Below are positions 16,323 through 23,528 of a stretch of DNA of 30,699 bases, one piece after another; the first letter of the stretch is position 1, and the number at the start of each line of letters is the position of its first letter. Where the stretch lies: contig CAMWOX010000005.1 of the NCBI GenBank assembly GCA_947175975.1, positions 1 to 30,699 on the forward strand. Direction: 5' to 3'. The position numbers and the translations under genes were made by a program. Under the pieces are notes generated by a model. It was not told where the DNA came from, searched no databases, and worked only from the letters and a program-made list of their open reading frames with translations. Origin of the DNA: an uncultured Ruminococcus sp. (GTDB lineage: Bacteria > Bacillota > Clostridia > Oscillospirales > Ruminococcaceae).

Positions 16323-18867
16323 GCAATTCATAACCGATTTCTTCTAATTTTTCCCGGATTTTTTTCAGATCCGGAGCAGATGCTCCCGGCTCAAGAATCA
16401 ATTCTACTGATCCGGTCTGAAAATCCGGCTTTGCCTGCATAATCTCCGGAAATTCTTCTAAACAATTCTTTACTGTCATTTCGCAGTGCGGACACATCAT
16501 ACCATTGACTTGTAGCGTATCAGAATGAGAATTTATATTTTTATCATTTTCAGCCTGAATTTCAGCAATCACAGAATCCAGATTCACAGCATCTTTCAAT
16601 TTTTTGTCATGTTTATGACTATGAATATCCGCCAGATTCAATCGCAATGCATTTGTGACCACACAGAAACTGGATAAACTCATTGCCATTGCACCGAACA
16701 TCGGATTCAGCTCCCATCCAAACAGATTGATAAATAATCCCGCCGCCAAGGGAATCCCGATCAAATTATAAATAAATGCCCAGAACAGATTCTGATGGAT
16801 ATTTCGGATCGTGTACCGGCTCAGCCGGATTGCAGAAACGGCATCCGACAAACTGCTCTTCATGAGTACCACATCTGCGGAATCAATTGCAATATCCGTT
16901 CCAGCACCGATTGCCGCACCAATATCCGCCCTTGTCAGTGCAGGTGCATCATTAATACCATCGCCAATCATCATTACTTTTCCGGATTTCTGTAATTTCC
17001 GGATGACTTTTTCTTTACCATCCGGGAGAACACCTGCAATTACTGCATTCACACCTGCCTGTGTACCGATCGCATTTGCTGTTTTCTGATTATCTCCTGT
17101 CAGCATAACTGTCTGTAAGCCTAAATCCTGTAATTCCCGAATTGCCTTTGCACTGTCCGGCTTGATGACATCCGCCACAGCAATCATTCCCAAAAATTTC
17201 CGGTCTCTTGCAAAAAATAAAGGTGTCCTGCCCTGTTGTGCTGCCTGATCCGCCTTTTCTAAAACGGCATCCGGAATCTGTACTTTTGATCTGATAAAAT
17301 GCAGATTACCGCCATATAATACCTGATTTCCTAATTTCGCTGTCAATCCATTTCCCACAAGCGCCTGAAAATCTGACACTTCCGGCAATTTCAGACTTTG
17401 GGATTCTACCTGTTTCAGAATGGCTTTTGCCAATGGATGTTCACTTTTCTGTTCCAATGCACCTGCTAGGATCAATAATTCCCGTTCTGTAAGTTCTCCG
17501 GCAGGCTGAATTGCTACCACTTCTGGCATTCCCTGTGTGATCGTTCCGGTTTTATCAAGCGCGACAATCTGAATTTTTCCAGTCTCTTCCAGTGAAACAG
17601 CTGTCTTGAATAAAATCCCGTTCTTTGCACCAACACCGCTCCCGACCATGATTGCCACAGGTGTTGCTAATCCTAAGGCACAAGGACAGCTGATCACTAA
17701 AACAGAAATCGCCCTTGCAAGTGCATAGCCGACAGTCTGCCCGACCAGTAGCCAGATCAGAAATACGAATACTGCAATACTGATCACAATCGGAACAAAT
17801 ACACCAGATACACGATCTGCAATTTTTGAAATAGGTGCTTTTGTTGCAGAGGCATCACTGACCATCTGAATAATCTTTGCCAGTGCCGTATCCTGTCCGA
17901 CATGGGTTGCCTCACATTTCAGGAATCCAGACTGATTCACTGTTGCACCGGAAACAGAATCTCCAGTCTGCTTATCCACTGGAATGCTTTCTCCTGTGAG
18001 TGCCGATTCATCCACAGCACTCTGACCATCTAACACGATACCATCCACAGGGATTCTCTCACCGGGACGAATGATAAAAATATCTCCTGTGTGGACTTCT
18101 TCCACAGGAACAGTTATTTCCTGATTTTCCCGGATAATAACCGCCGTATCTGGTGTCAGCTCCATCAGACTCCGGATGGCATCTGTCGTTTTTCCTTTGG
18201 AATGCGCCTCTAACATCTTGCCGACTGTAATCAGCGTTAAAATCATTGCTGCCGATTCAAAATAGAACTGTTCCATATCCTGCATGACAATTTCATGTTG
18301 CTGATTTGTAACAGCTCCTGTCATATGAAATAAAATATACACACTCCATAGGAATGAAACACCCGAACCCATTGCCACGAGTGTGTCCATATTCGGACTT
18401 CTGTGCAACAAGCCCTTACATCCGCTGATAAAAAATTTCTGGTTAATCACCAGAATCAATCCGGATAACAATAATTGCACCAAGCCGACTGCCAGATGAT
18501 TATTTTCAAAAAAAGCCGGAAGTTTCCAACCCCACATCATATGACCCATTGAGAAATACAGCAACGGCAACAACAAAATTATAGAAGCAATCAATCTTTT
18601 TCTGAGTCTGGGTGTTTCAGTATCTCTCAGGGAATCTGCCTGGTTCTGTGCCGGATGCCCTGCATCCTGGTCTTTGGGAATCGCTCCATAACCGGCATCC
18701 GTTACAGCTTTGATAATAGATTCCGGGGACGCTGTTCCCTCCACCCCCATAGAATTTGTGAGCAGATTCACGGAACAGACCGTGACACCGTCTACTGCAC
18801 TGACTGCTTTTTCCACCCTGGCACTGCAAGCCGCACAGCTCATGCCAGTAATCTGATATTGTTTCAT
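16309..18867 (-). CDS. copA: Copper-exporting P1B-type ATPase with N- and C-terminal heavy-metal domains
   Basis: An 852-residue pump that exports Cu+. Residues 4-65 are a heavy-metal-associated domain with GMSCAAC (metal Cys 11 and 14). Eight membrane helices, TGES at 291-294, the transport motif CPC at 394-396, phosphorylated D438 in LDKTGTITQG, MLTGDN and MIGDGINDAPAL follow. The last 66 residues form a second metal domain with GMMCPHC at 789-795, joined by a charged, His-containing linker; a C-terminal domain is uncommon and looks like a fused CopZ-type chaperone. Start: GTG 18879 and ATG 18876 lie within 3 bases of the SD; ATG 18867 is 7 bases after GGTGAT and gives a normal N-terminus. 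No CsoR or CopY gene is nearby. Confidence 0.92.
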   Translation of the reverse strand: MKQYQITGMSCAACSARVEKAVSAVDGVTVCSVNLLTNSMGVEGTASPESIIKAVTDAGYGAIPKDQDAGHPAQNQADSLRDTETPRLRKRLIASIILLLPLLYFSMGHMMWGWKLPAFFENNHLAVGLVQLLLSGLILVINQKFFISGCKGLLHRSPNMDTLVAMGSGVSFLWSVYILFHMTGAVTNQQHEIVMQDMEQFYFESAAMILTLITVGKMLEAHSKGKTTDAIRSLMELTPDTAVIIRENQEITVPVEEVHTGDIFIIRPGERIPVDGIVLDGQSAVDESALTGESIPVDKQTGDSVSGATVNQSGFLKCEATHVGQDTALAKIIQMVSDASATKAPISKIADRVSGVFVPIVISIAVFVFLIWLLVGQTVGYALARAISVLVISCPCALGLATPVAIMVGSGVGAKNGILFKTAVSLEETGKIQIVALDKTGTITQGMPEVVAIQPAGELTERELLILAGALEQKSEHPLAKAILKQVESQSLKLPEVSDFQALVGNGLTAKLGNQVLYGGNLHFIRSKVQIPDAVLEKADQAAQQGRTPLFFARDRKFLGMIAVADVIKPDSAKAIRELQDLGLQTVMLTGDNQKTANAIGTQAGVNAVIAGVLPDGKEKVIRKLQKSGKVMMIGDGINDAPALTRADIGAAIGAGTDIAIDSADVVLMKSSLSDAVSAIRLSRYTIRNIHQNLFWAFIYNLIGIPLAAGLFINLFGWELNPMFGAMAMSLSSFCVVTNALRLNLADIHSHKHDKKLKDAVNLDSVIAEIQAENDKNINSHSDTLQVNGMMCPHCEMTVKNCLEEFPEIMQAKPDFQTGSVELILEPGASAPDLKKIREKLEEIGYELLDRS

Positions 18868-18907
18868 CAAACACATCACCTTTCTTTATCCTATTCTCGG
18901 CAGAATA

Positions 18908-18946
18908 CCCCCACTTCTAAGCGAACGCAGTGAGCGAAAGTGGGGG
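18908..18946. repeat. 39-base hairpin, left copy, related to the hairpin at 19232-19270
   Basis: A 9-bp perfect stem CCCCCACTT / AAGTGGGGG around a 21-base loop. Aligned without gaps to the right copy it has the same arm and loop lengths and about 30 of 39 identical bases, including AGCGA and GAGCG in the loop. The eighth stem base pair has changed on both sides. No T-run follows on either strand, so it is not a standard terminator. It lies in the leader region of copA. Its likely origin is a left-end or remnant hairpin of an IS200/IS605-type element. Confidence 0.6.
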
Positions 18947-18965
18947 ATGAATGCCGTAAAAAGTG

Positions 18966-18994
18966 TTGACAAATCATCCTGTTTTTAGTATAAT
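18966..18994 (+). promoter_or_regulatory. Perfect sigma-A promoter for the structured RNA
   Basis: TTGACA 18966-18971, 17-base spacer, TATAAT 18989-18994. The RNA start should be near 19001-19003. No protein reading frame of note follows on the plus strand. Confidence 0.85.
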
Positions 18995-19001
18995 AAATAT
19001 A

Positions 19002-19270
19002 TCCTGACAAGTTGAGATAAGCGGTTGCACTGTCGAATCGTATTGTGTGTAAAATCTGAAGCGTCAGTTAGTCTTCTGTAAAAAAGAAGTCAGGAAAAAT
19101 AATAAAATAATAAAAAAGTAGCGGTGTGGGCTTTCATGCCCTATCCAGTAGTGGCGAAGTGGATACGCCTGTCAGAATAAGGGTTGCCTGATGTCTCAGG
19201 TGGAGACTGAAATACCAATCTTCTGACGAAGCCCCCACCTCTTAGCGAGTGTAACGAGCGTAGGTGGGGG
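19002..19270 (+). ncRNA. Orphan HEARO / omega-RNA-like structured RNA
   Basis: About 270 bases. A 5' domain is closed by TCCTGAC (19002-19008) with GTCAGGA (19089-19095). An A/T-only linker with few other bases (about 19095-19118) follows. The 3' domain has an H-type pseudoknot, TATCCA 19142-19147 with TGGATA 19160-19165 interleaved with GGCG 19153-19156 and CGCC 19166-19169. Next come a long stem GTCAGAA 19171-19177 with TTCTGAC 19221-19227 capped by CCTGA/TCAGG (19187-19200), a closing helix GGGCTT 19128-19133 with AAGCCC 19229-19234, and the terminal hairpin 19232-19270. The 3' domain resembles, from memory of the class, HEARO RNAs, the guide RNAs of IscB nucleases carried by IS200/IS605-type elements. 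There is no iscB in the window. Class assignment is moderate; the existence of a structured RNA is well supported. Confidence 0.62.
19232..19270. repeat. 39-base hairpin, right copy, 3' end of the structured RNA
   Basis: CCCCCACCT 19232-19240 pairs with AGGTGGGGG 19262-19270 around a 21-base loop, matching the left copy in size. It is followed by TAGTTCAC and no T-run. Its first bases also form the closing helix of the RNA's 3' domain, so the two foldings exclude each other. It may be both the RNA 3' end and a transposon right-end palindrome. Confidence 0.65.
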
Positions 19271-19319
19271 TAGTTCACGATAATTAACTATTATTATAAC
19301 ACTTCCGTTCAAAAAATAC

Positions 19320-19353
19320 AAGCCCGTCCCTGCAATCACGCAGGGATGGGCTT
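19320..19353 (-). terminator. Intrinsic terminator after the lysozyme gene
   Basis: AAGCCC-G-TCCCTGC (19320-19333) pairs with GCAGGGA-T-GGGCTT (19340-19353), with one mismatch. On the minus strand it is followed by GTATTTTTTG. On the plus strand the stem ends in CTTTTC, so it may also stop RNA leaving the non-coding gene. Confidence 0.8.
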
Positions 19354-19379
19354 TTCAGCGTTGCACTATGCAACAGATA

Positions 19380-20429
19380 TTAATTCTGGAGCAGTAATTT
19401 CTTGAGCATGTTAAAATCAAAGATATTGCAGACACCATCCAGATTCAGGTCAGCAACTTCAAACTGTTCTTTTGTGAACGTACTTTTGCATTGCAGGTAA
19501 TCCTGCAATAACTGTAAATCCCGGGAATCTGCCACACCGTCCAGATTAATATCTCCCTCTAAATATTTCGGCTCAGCAGGTGCTTCAAATACCTCAAATT
19601 GTACAGGCTCGCCGCTTGTGACACCATAGGCATTGCCTGCGGCACAGGAAACAGTATAAACACCCGGCTCATCAAAAGCTTTCACATAAAGTGCTTGCTC
19701 TGCTGGAATCCTCTCGGAACAGAGAATCTCATCATCCTGACGGATTGTCAGATAATATACTTCCGCATCATCAGAATGCATGAAAAATAAAACATCCTCT
19801 CCCGTCATGAAAATTTCCCGGTCTCCCTGCAAAGAAACTTCAGCATAGCCTGGCTGATAGCGGATTTCCTCAAAGAAGAAATTCGCCTCCTTGACACGTC
19901 GGTTATATAAACCATTGTTCCAAGTGCCGCCTGTTGTGACAAGATAATTTGCATACTGTGTGCGTGCCTGGGATTCTGTGAGTTCACCCCTTGCACATTT
20001 CACCAGAGGAGAATTATAAATCCGGTTCAGTCCGCCGCCTGTGTTATATGCCAGGCTGACAAGTGCATCAAACTGATTCTGATTCAGATCCAGTCCGGCA
20101 GTCTGTTTGATGACTCTTGGTGCATAAGTTTTTGCAATGCCTGTCTCCATAGCATCCTTTGCTTCTTCTTCTGTAATACTATGCAGACCGGATTTATGCG
20201 GCTGCACTGTCGAATTAGAGCATTTCGTGCCGTATCCGATAGAAGACTGTGCATAATCCCAGTAGCAATTTTCATTGAAACCCTCCAGACCGCAGATAAA
20301 CTCCACACCTTTCTGACTGATTTCCTGTGCATTTGCATGTATGCCGGTGGAAAACAGAAATATACCTGTAAACACACCTGCCATAATTTTCTTCATGATT
20401 TTTTTATTTTCTTTTCTGTTCTGAAACAT
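19380..20429 (-). CDS. Secreted GH24 lysozyme with C-terminal type I dockerin
   Basis: A 349-residue secreted protein. Residues 1-34 form a signal peptide (charged start, hydrophobic core, HANA cleavage). Residues 40-190 are a phage-type lysozyme: catalytic E49 in GLEGF, D58, then SSIGYGT at 62-68 (Ser where the family usually has Thr), and NQNQFDALVSLAYNTGGG. It should cut the glycan strands of peptidoglycan. Residues 195-285 look like a beta-rich Ig-type domain. Residues 290-349 are a type I dockerin with two calcium loops, DINLDGVADSRD 293-304 and DLNLDGVCNIFD 327-338, which bind a cohesin on a scaffoldin or the cell surface. SD AAAGGA precedes ATG 20429. It is monocistronic with its own promoter and terminator. 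Confidence 0.92.
   Translation of the reverse strand: MFQNRKENKKIMKKIMAGVFTGIFLFSTGIHANAQEISQKGVEFICGLEGFNENCYWDYAQSSIGYGTKCSNSTVQPHKSGLHSITEEEAKDAMETGIAKTYAPRVIKQTAGLDLNQNQFDALVSLAYNTGGGLNRIYNSPLVKCARGELTESQARTQYANYLVTTGGTWNNGLYNRRVKEANFFFEEIRYQPGYAEVSLQGDREIFMTGEDVLFFMHSDDAEVYYLTIRQDDEILCSERIPAEQALYVKAFDEPGVYTVSCAAGNAYGVTSGEPVQFEVFEAPAEPKYLEGDINLDGVADSRDLQLLQDYLQCKSTFTKEQFEVADLNLDGVCNIFDFNMLKKLLLQN
20198..20215. other. Site in the lysozyme gene matching the 5' domain of the structured RNA
   Basis: The plus strand here matches 19021-19038 at 17 of 18 positions, with 13 in a row. Because lysozyme is read from the minus strand, its mRNA (codons 72-77) could pair with the RNA over 18 bp with a single G-U wobble. 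The match is seen directly; a regulatory role is inferred. Confidence 0.45.
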
Positions 20430-20482
20430 GGGAAAAATCCTTTCCGGTCAATTATGATCCAATTAATTCCTTACGAATAATT

Positions 20483-20511
20483 ATTATAACATAATTTCGG
20501 CAAAAGGTCAA
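20483..20511 (-). promoter_or_regulatory. Sigma-A promoter for the lysozyme gene
   Basis: TTGACC (20511-20506), 17-base spacer, TATAAT (20488-20483) on the minus strand; the RNA start near 20476 is about 45 bases before the ATG. One base from consensus. Confidence 0.8.
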
Positions 20512-20570
20512 TATTTTCCCTAAAAAATCTACAAATTTTACAAATTCCCAGATTATTCAATCGACTTTCT

Positions 20571-21755
20571 CTAATTTTCAAATAATGCCAGAGCCGCCGT
20601 AAGCTGTGTGTCTTCTGCCCTGTCAGATATGCCGATTGTAAAGTCCTCCGGCAATTCCACAACCAGATCTGGTGCCAAACCAACTTCGTGATAGCATTCT
20701 GAAACAGAAGTCTGATAAGTTGCAACTGTAAGCGACAGACCACCTCCATCCGGCATACGTGCAGTCACCTGCATGACACCTTTTCCGAATGTCTGTGTGC
20801 CAACCAGCTGTACCTGTTTGAAATCCCGGAGAGATGCAGAAAACAATTCTGCTGCACTTGCAGAATTTTGATTCACAAGCACTACCATGGGCAGATCCAG
20901 TTCTTCTGCATCGGATTCCACCACTGTTTCTGTCACACCACCATGATATGTCGCTGTTGCAATAATCCCCTCTGGCAGTAACGGATCAAGCATTTTTTCC
21001 AGGGACTCCAGCAGACCGCCGCCGTTATCCCGGACATCAAAAATAAATCCCCTTGCACCATCATTTCTGAGATCCTCCAGAGCAGACAGGAATTGCTCTA
21101 CCGTATTCTCCCGGAAATTTGTAATCCGGATATATCCGATCTGATTTTCGAGCATTTCACCATAGGCAGTCGCAATATCAAATGTTTTCCGGACAATCTC
21201 ATAATCAGATTCTGTATTTCCTCTCCGGATTGTAATTCTGACGCTTGTATCTTCTTCACCTTTGATATTCTCAATTGATTCTGCATAGCCATATTCCAGA
21301 ATATCATTTCCCTGAACGGCAGTAATCACATCACCGACCTGCAAACCGGCTTCCAGTGCCGGAGAATTTTGTTGTACTTCAAGAACTTTCGGGTAACCAT
21401 CCTCGTTTGCGACAACAGTAATACCAATCCCTACGGTTCTGCCGGATTCTTTTGTCAGAAATCCCTGGTACTCATCCGGTGTCAGATACTGTGAATATCT
21501 GTCGCCCAGTCCTGCAACATACCCTTTCAGCATGGTATCAACCAGTGCATCTTCTGTTTCCTGATCCAAATCAAGATAATAATTTTTCTGGATATAGGCA
21601 TCAAGATCCTGGAGTCTGGTATATTTGTTCCATTTTTTCTGTACAAAAAACAATGTCAGAAAACATGCAACAAGAGCTGTCAGAATACAAGCCAGAACTG
21701 TAATGACAGCATAACTTCCAGAATTGCTTTGTTTTTCAGATTTCGATAATTTCAT
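20571..21755 (-). CDS. ctpA: S41-family carboxy-terminal processing protease (CtpA type)
   Basis: A 394-residue membrane-anchored serine protease acting outside the membrane. A single N-terminal helix (residues 15-38) is followed by the S41 cap, a PDZ domain at about 105-180 (GIGITV to AGLQVGDVITAVQG), and the catalytic core with NQNSASAAE at 295-303 (nucleophile Ser) and QTFGKG at 321-326 (general base Lys 325). Such proteases trim or degrade envelope proteins and often control peptidoglycan hydrolases. It lies directly after the M23 hydrolase gene in the ftsEX cluster, which suggests control of that hydrolase (inference). SD AAAGGAG is 9 bases before ATG. A hairpin in the gap upstream may lower its expression relative to ftsEX. 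Confidence 0.93.
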   Translation of the reverse strand: MKLSKSEKQSNSGSYAVITVLACILTALVACFLTLFFVQKKWNKYTRLQDLDAYIQKNYYLDLDQETEDALVDTMLKGYVAGLGDRYSQYLTPDEYQGFLTKESGRTVGIGITVVANEDGYPKVLEVQQNSPALEAGLQVGDVITAVQGNDILEYGYAESIENIKGEEDTSVRITIRRGNTESDYEIVRKTFDIATAYGEMLENQIGYIRITNFRENTVEQFLSALEDLRNDGARGFIFDVRDNGGGLLESLEKMLDPLLPEGIIATATYHGGVTETVVESDAEELDLPMVVLVNQNSASAAELFSASLRDFKQVQLVGTQTFGKGVMQVTARMPDGGGLSLTVATYQTSVSECYHEVGLAPDLVVELPEDFTIGISDRAEDTQLTAALALFEN

Positions 21756-21786
21756 AGTATTCAGCTCCTTTCAGAAATCAAAACAG

Positions 21787-21808
21787 GGACAGGTATCTTC
21801 CTATCCCC
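21787..21808 (-). terminator. Hairpin between the M23 gene and ctpA, possible partial terminator
   Basis: GGGACAGG 21787-21794 pairs with CCTATCCC 21801-21808 (on the minus-strand RNA, eight pairs including one G-U) around a six-base loop, followed on the minus strand by TGTTTTGATTT. It sits 31 bases past the M23 stop. Confidence 0.5.
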
Positions 21809-21838
21809 ATCTTAATCTAATTATAGTAATCAAATTTC

Positions 21839-23461
21839 TTAATAATTCAGATAATCGCTCGGATTCACAGCCGTACCGTCCTTGCGGATTTCAAAATGCA
21901 GATGATACCCTGTGGAATGTCCGGTCGTACCGACATAACCGATTGTTTGTTCTTTTTCCACATAATCACCGACCGATACCAGAACCGTCTCCAGATGTGC
22001 ATACATAGTAGAATATGTACCATCTTCATGATCAATCAGAACATAATTTCCGTAGCCGTTGCCGCAGCAGTTCTTGCTTTTGCCGTAATTATGTGTACAG
22101 CTTGTATTGATCTTGATGACTTTGCCTGCACGGGATGCAACAGCATCTGCACCTGCATTCTGGGCAATGTCAATGCCCTTATGATTCGTACCCCAGCGGC
22201 TGCCAAATCCACTGGAAATATAATAATGTTCAGGACAAGGCCATGCAAATGCAGAGGCATCATAATCCTGTGCGACAGTCTCTGTCACTGTTTCAGTAGG
22301 TGCTTCTGTCGGCGGATCTGTGGGAGCTTCCGTAGGTGGTGCTGTTGCGGGAACAACCGGTGCAGTCGCAGGCGGCAATGTCTCTGTTGTGGTGGTTGTC
22401 GTTGTAGTGGTTGTAGTCGTTGTAGTTGTCACAGTTGTATTTGCAGGCTTGGTCAGGATTACCGGCTCAGTCATGGATGTATTCTTAACTTCACCGGATG
22501 TAGAAGTTGTACTCTGTGTTGTTTGTGTTGTTTTCACATGACTTTTTATGAAATTAATCGTAGTCGTTTCTTTCTTGGTACGTTCTGTGCTGACAGTCGT
22601 AGCTTTTTTGGCTGCCTCTTCAGATTCTTTCCGTTTACGTTCTTCCTCTGCACGGCGGATCTGCTCCCGGATTTCTGCCTCCGCCTGTTCCGCAAGTTTG
22701 TTATCTTCCTCCAGTTCCTGGATAGTTTTATTCGCAGACGCTTTTTCCAATGCAAGACGCTCCTGCTCGGACTCAGAATCTGCATAAGCTTCCCGCAATT
22801 CCTGCATAGAAGATTTCATTTCTGATTGTTTTGCTTCTTTTTCTTTTTCTGCCTGTTCCTGTTCTGCTTTCTGAGATTCCAGTAATTCCAGATTGGCATT
22901 GTAAGATTCCAGCTCCTGTTTCAGATCACTGACAAGCTGATTGTCATGCTTTGCCACGCAAGAAATCACTTCATATTTGGACAATAAATCATAGAAATCT
23001 GTTGCACCGACAAGTGCAGATGCCAAACTGTCATTACCATTGACATACATCGCACGCAGTCTGAGCTTAAATTCTTCCAGACCTTCATCAATATCAATCT
23101 GCTGCTGTGCAATTGTGGATTCCATTGCATCAATATCCAGATCCAGCTCAAAAATCTTTTTTTTCACGCCCTCAAGCTCTGTATCCAGAATCAGCATATT
23201 ATTCTGCAATGCATCGATTTTATTCTGCAATGCGGTTTGATACTCCTTACTTTGTTTCTCATTCTCAGAAAATTCAGCAAGCTTACTTTCACATGCCTGG
23301 ATTTTTTTATTATTTTCCTGTTTCCTGGCTTCCAGCTCTGCAATCGTTGCTGCTGATACATAAGATGTCGCTTCCCCGGATCTGGCGGATGGTGCTGTGA
23401 GACACACGGTCACAGCTGCCAGACACAATGCAAGTGCTTTTTTCCATATTGAAATACTCAT
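21839..23461 (-). CDS. Coiled-coil M23/LytM peptidoglycan hydrolase (EnvC/PcsB-like FtsEX partner)
   Basis: A 540-residue secreted protein. A signal peptide (residues 1-30) is followed by a long Glu/Lys-rich coiled coil (about 35-290), then a Thr- and Pro-rich linker (about 300-400) with a run of about 16 threonines and PTEAPT-type repeats. The C-terminal 125 residues are a LytM domain with NHKGIDIA (HxxxD zinc motif), YAHLE and HLHFEIRKDG, which cleaves peptide cross-links in peptidoglycan. The zinc residues are intact, so it should be an active enzyme, unlike EnvC of Escherichia coli. Position right after ftsX and the coiled coil argue that FtsEX activates it during division. The SD before ATG 23461 is weak. 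Confidence 0.9.
   Translation of the reverse strand: MSISIWKKALALCLAAVTVCLTAPSARSGEATSYVSAATIAELEARKQENNKKIQACESKLAEFSENEKQSKEYQTALQNKIDALQNNMLILDTELEGVKKKIFELDLDIDAMESTIAQQQIDIDEGLEEFKLRLRAMYVNGNDSLASALVGATDFYDLLSKYEVISCVAKHDNQLVSDLKQELESYNANLELLESQKAEQEQAEKEKEAKQSEMKSSMQELREAYADSESEQERLALEKASANKTIQELEEDNKLAEQAEAEIREQIRRAEEERKRKESEEAAKKATTVSTERTKKETTTINFIKSHVKTTQTTQSTTSTSGEVKNTSMTEPVILTKPANTTVTTTTTTTTTTTTTTTETLPPATAPVVPATAPPTEAPTDPPTEAPTETVTETVAQDYDASAFAWPCPEHYYISSGFGSRWGTNHKGIDIAQNAGADAVASRAGKVIKINTSCTHNYGKSKNCCGNGYGNYVLIDHEDGTYSTMYAHLETVLVSVGDYVEKEQTIGYVGTTGHSTGYHLHFEIRKDGTAVNPSDYLNY
22380..22437. repeat. ACN-rich low-complexity tract coding polythreonine
   Basis: On the minus strand a run of ACA, ACT and ACC codons encodes the threonine tract of the M23 hydrolase linker. 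Mixed codons limit slippage, but length variation between strains is plausible. Confidence 0.7.
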
Positions 23462-23508
23462 AAACTATTCTCTGCAAAAAGCAGAAACTCACGCTCCTTC
23501 AGAATAGA

Positions 23509-23528
23509 TCTGAAATGATCATTTCAGA
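23509..23528. repeat. Perfect 20-base palindrome after the ftsX stop
   Basis: TCTGAAATGA and its exact reverse complement meet without a spacer, directly beside the ftsX stop codon. No T-run follows on the minus strand. It could form a stabilising mRNA hairpin or be a protein-binding site in the ftsX-M23 gap. Confidence 0.7.

Noticed and set aside
18908..18946. Left GC hairpin read as a terminator
   Set aside because: No T-run on either strand, and it lies upstream of copA rather than after a gene. Its close likeness to the right hairpin makes a repeat or element end more likely.
19002..19270. 6S RNA, tmRNA, RNase P RNA or a riboswitch
   Set aside because: None of the conserved cores is visible (no long bulged rod of 6S, no tRNA-like end, no RNase P core), and the transcript leads to no coding gene as a riboswitch would.
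19271..19379. A decayed iscB or tnpB next to the RNA
   Set aside because: The space holds only a terminator hairpin and AT-rich bases; no frame shows RuvC or HNH motifs.
22320..22541. Plus-strand open frame with a long polyvaline run
   Set aside because: It is the reverse-strand shadow of the ACN threonine tract in the M23 hydrolase gene, with no ribosome site of its own.
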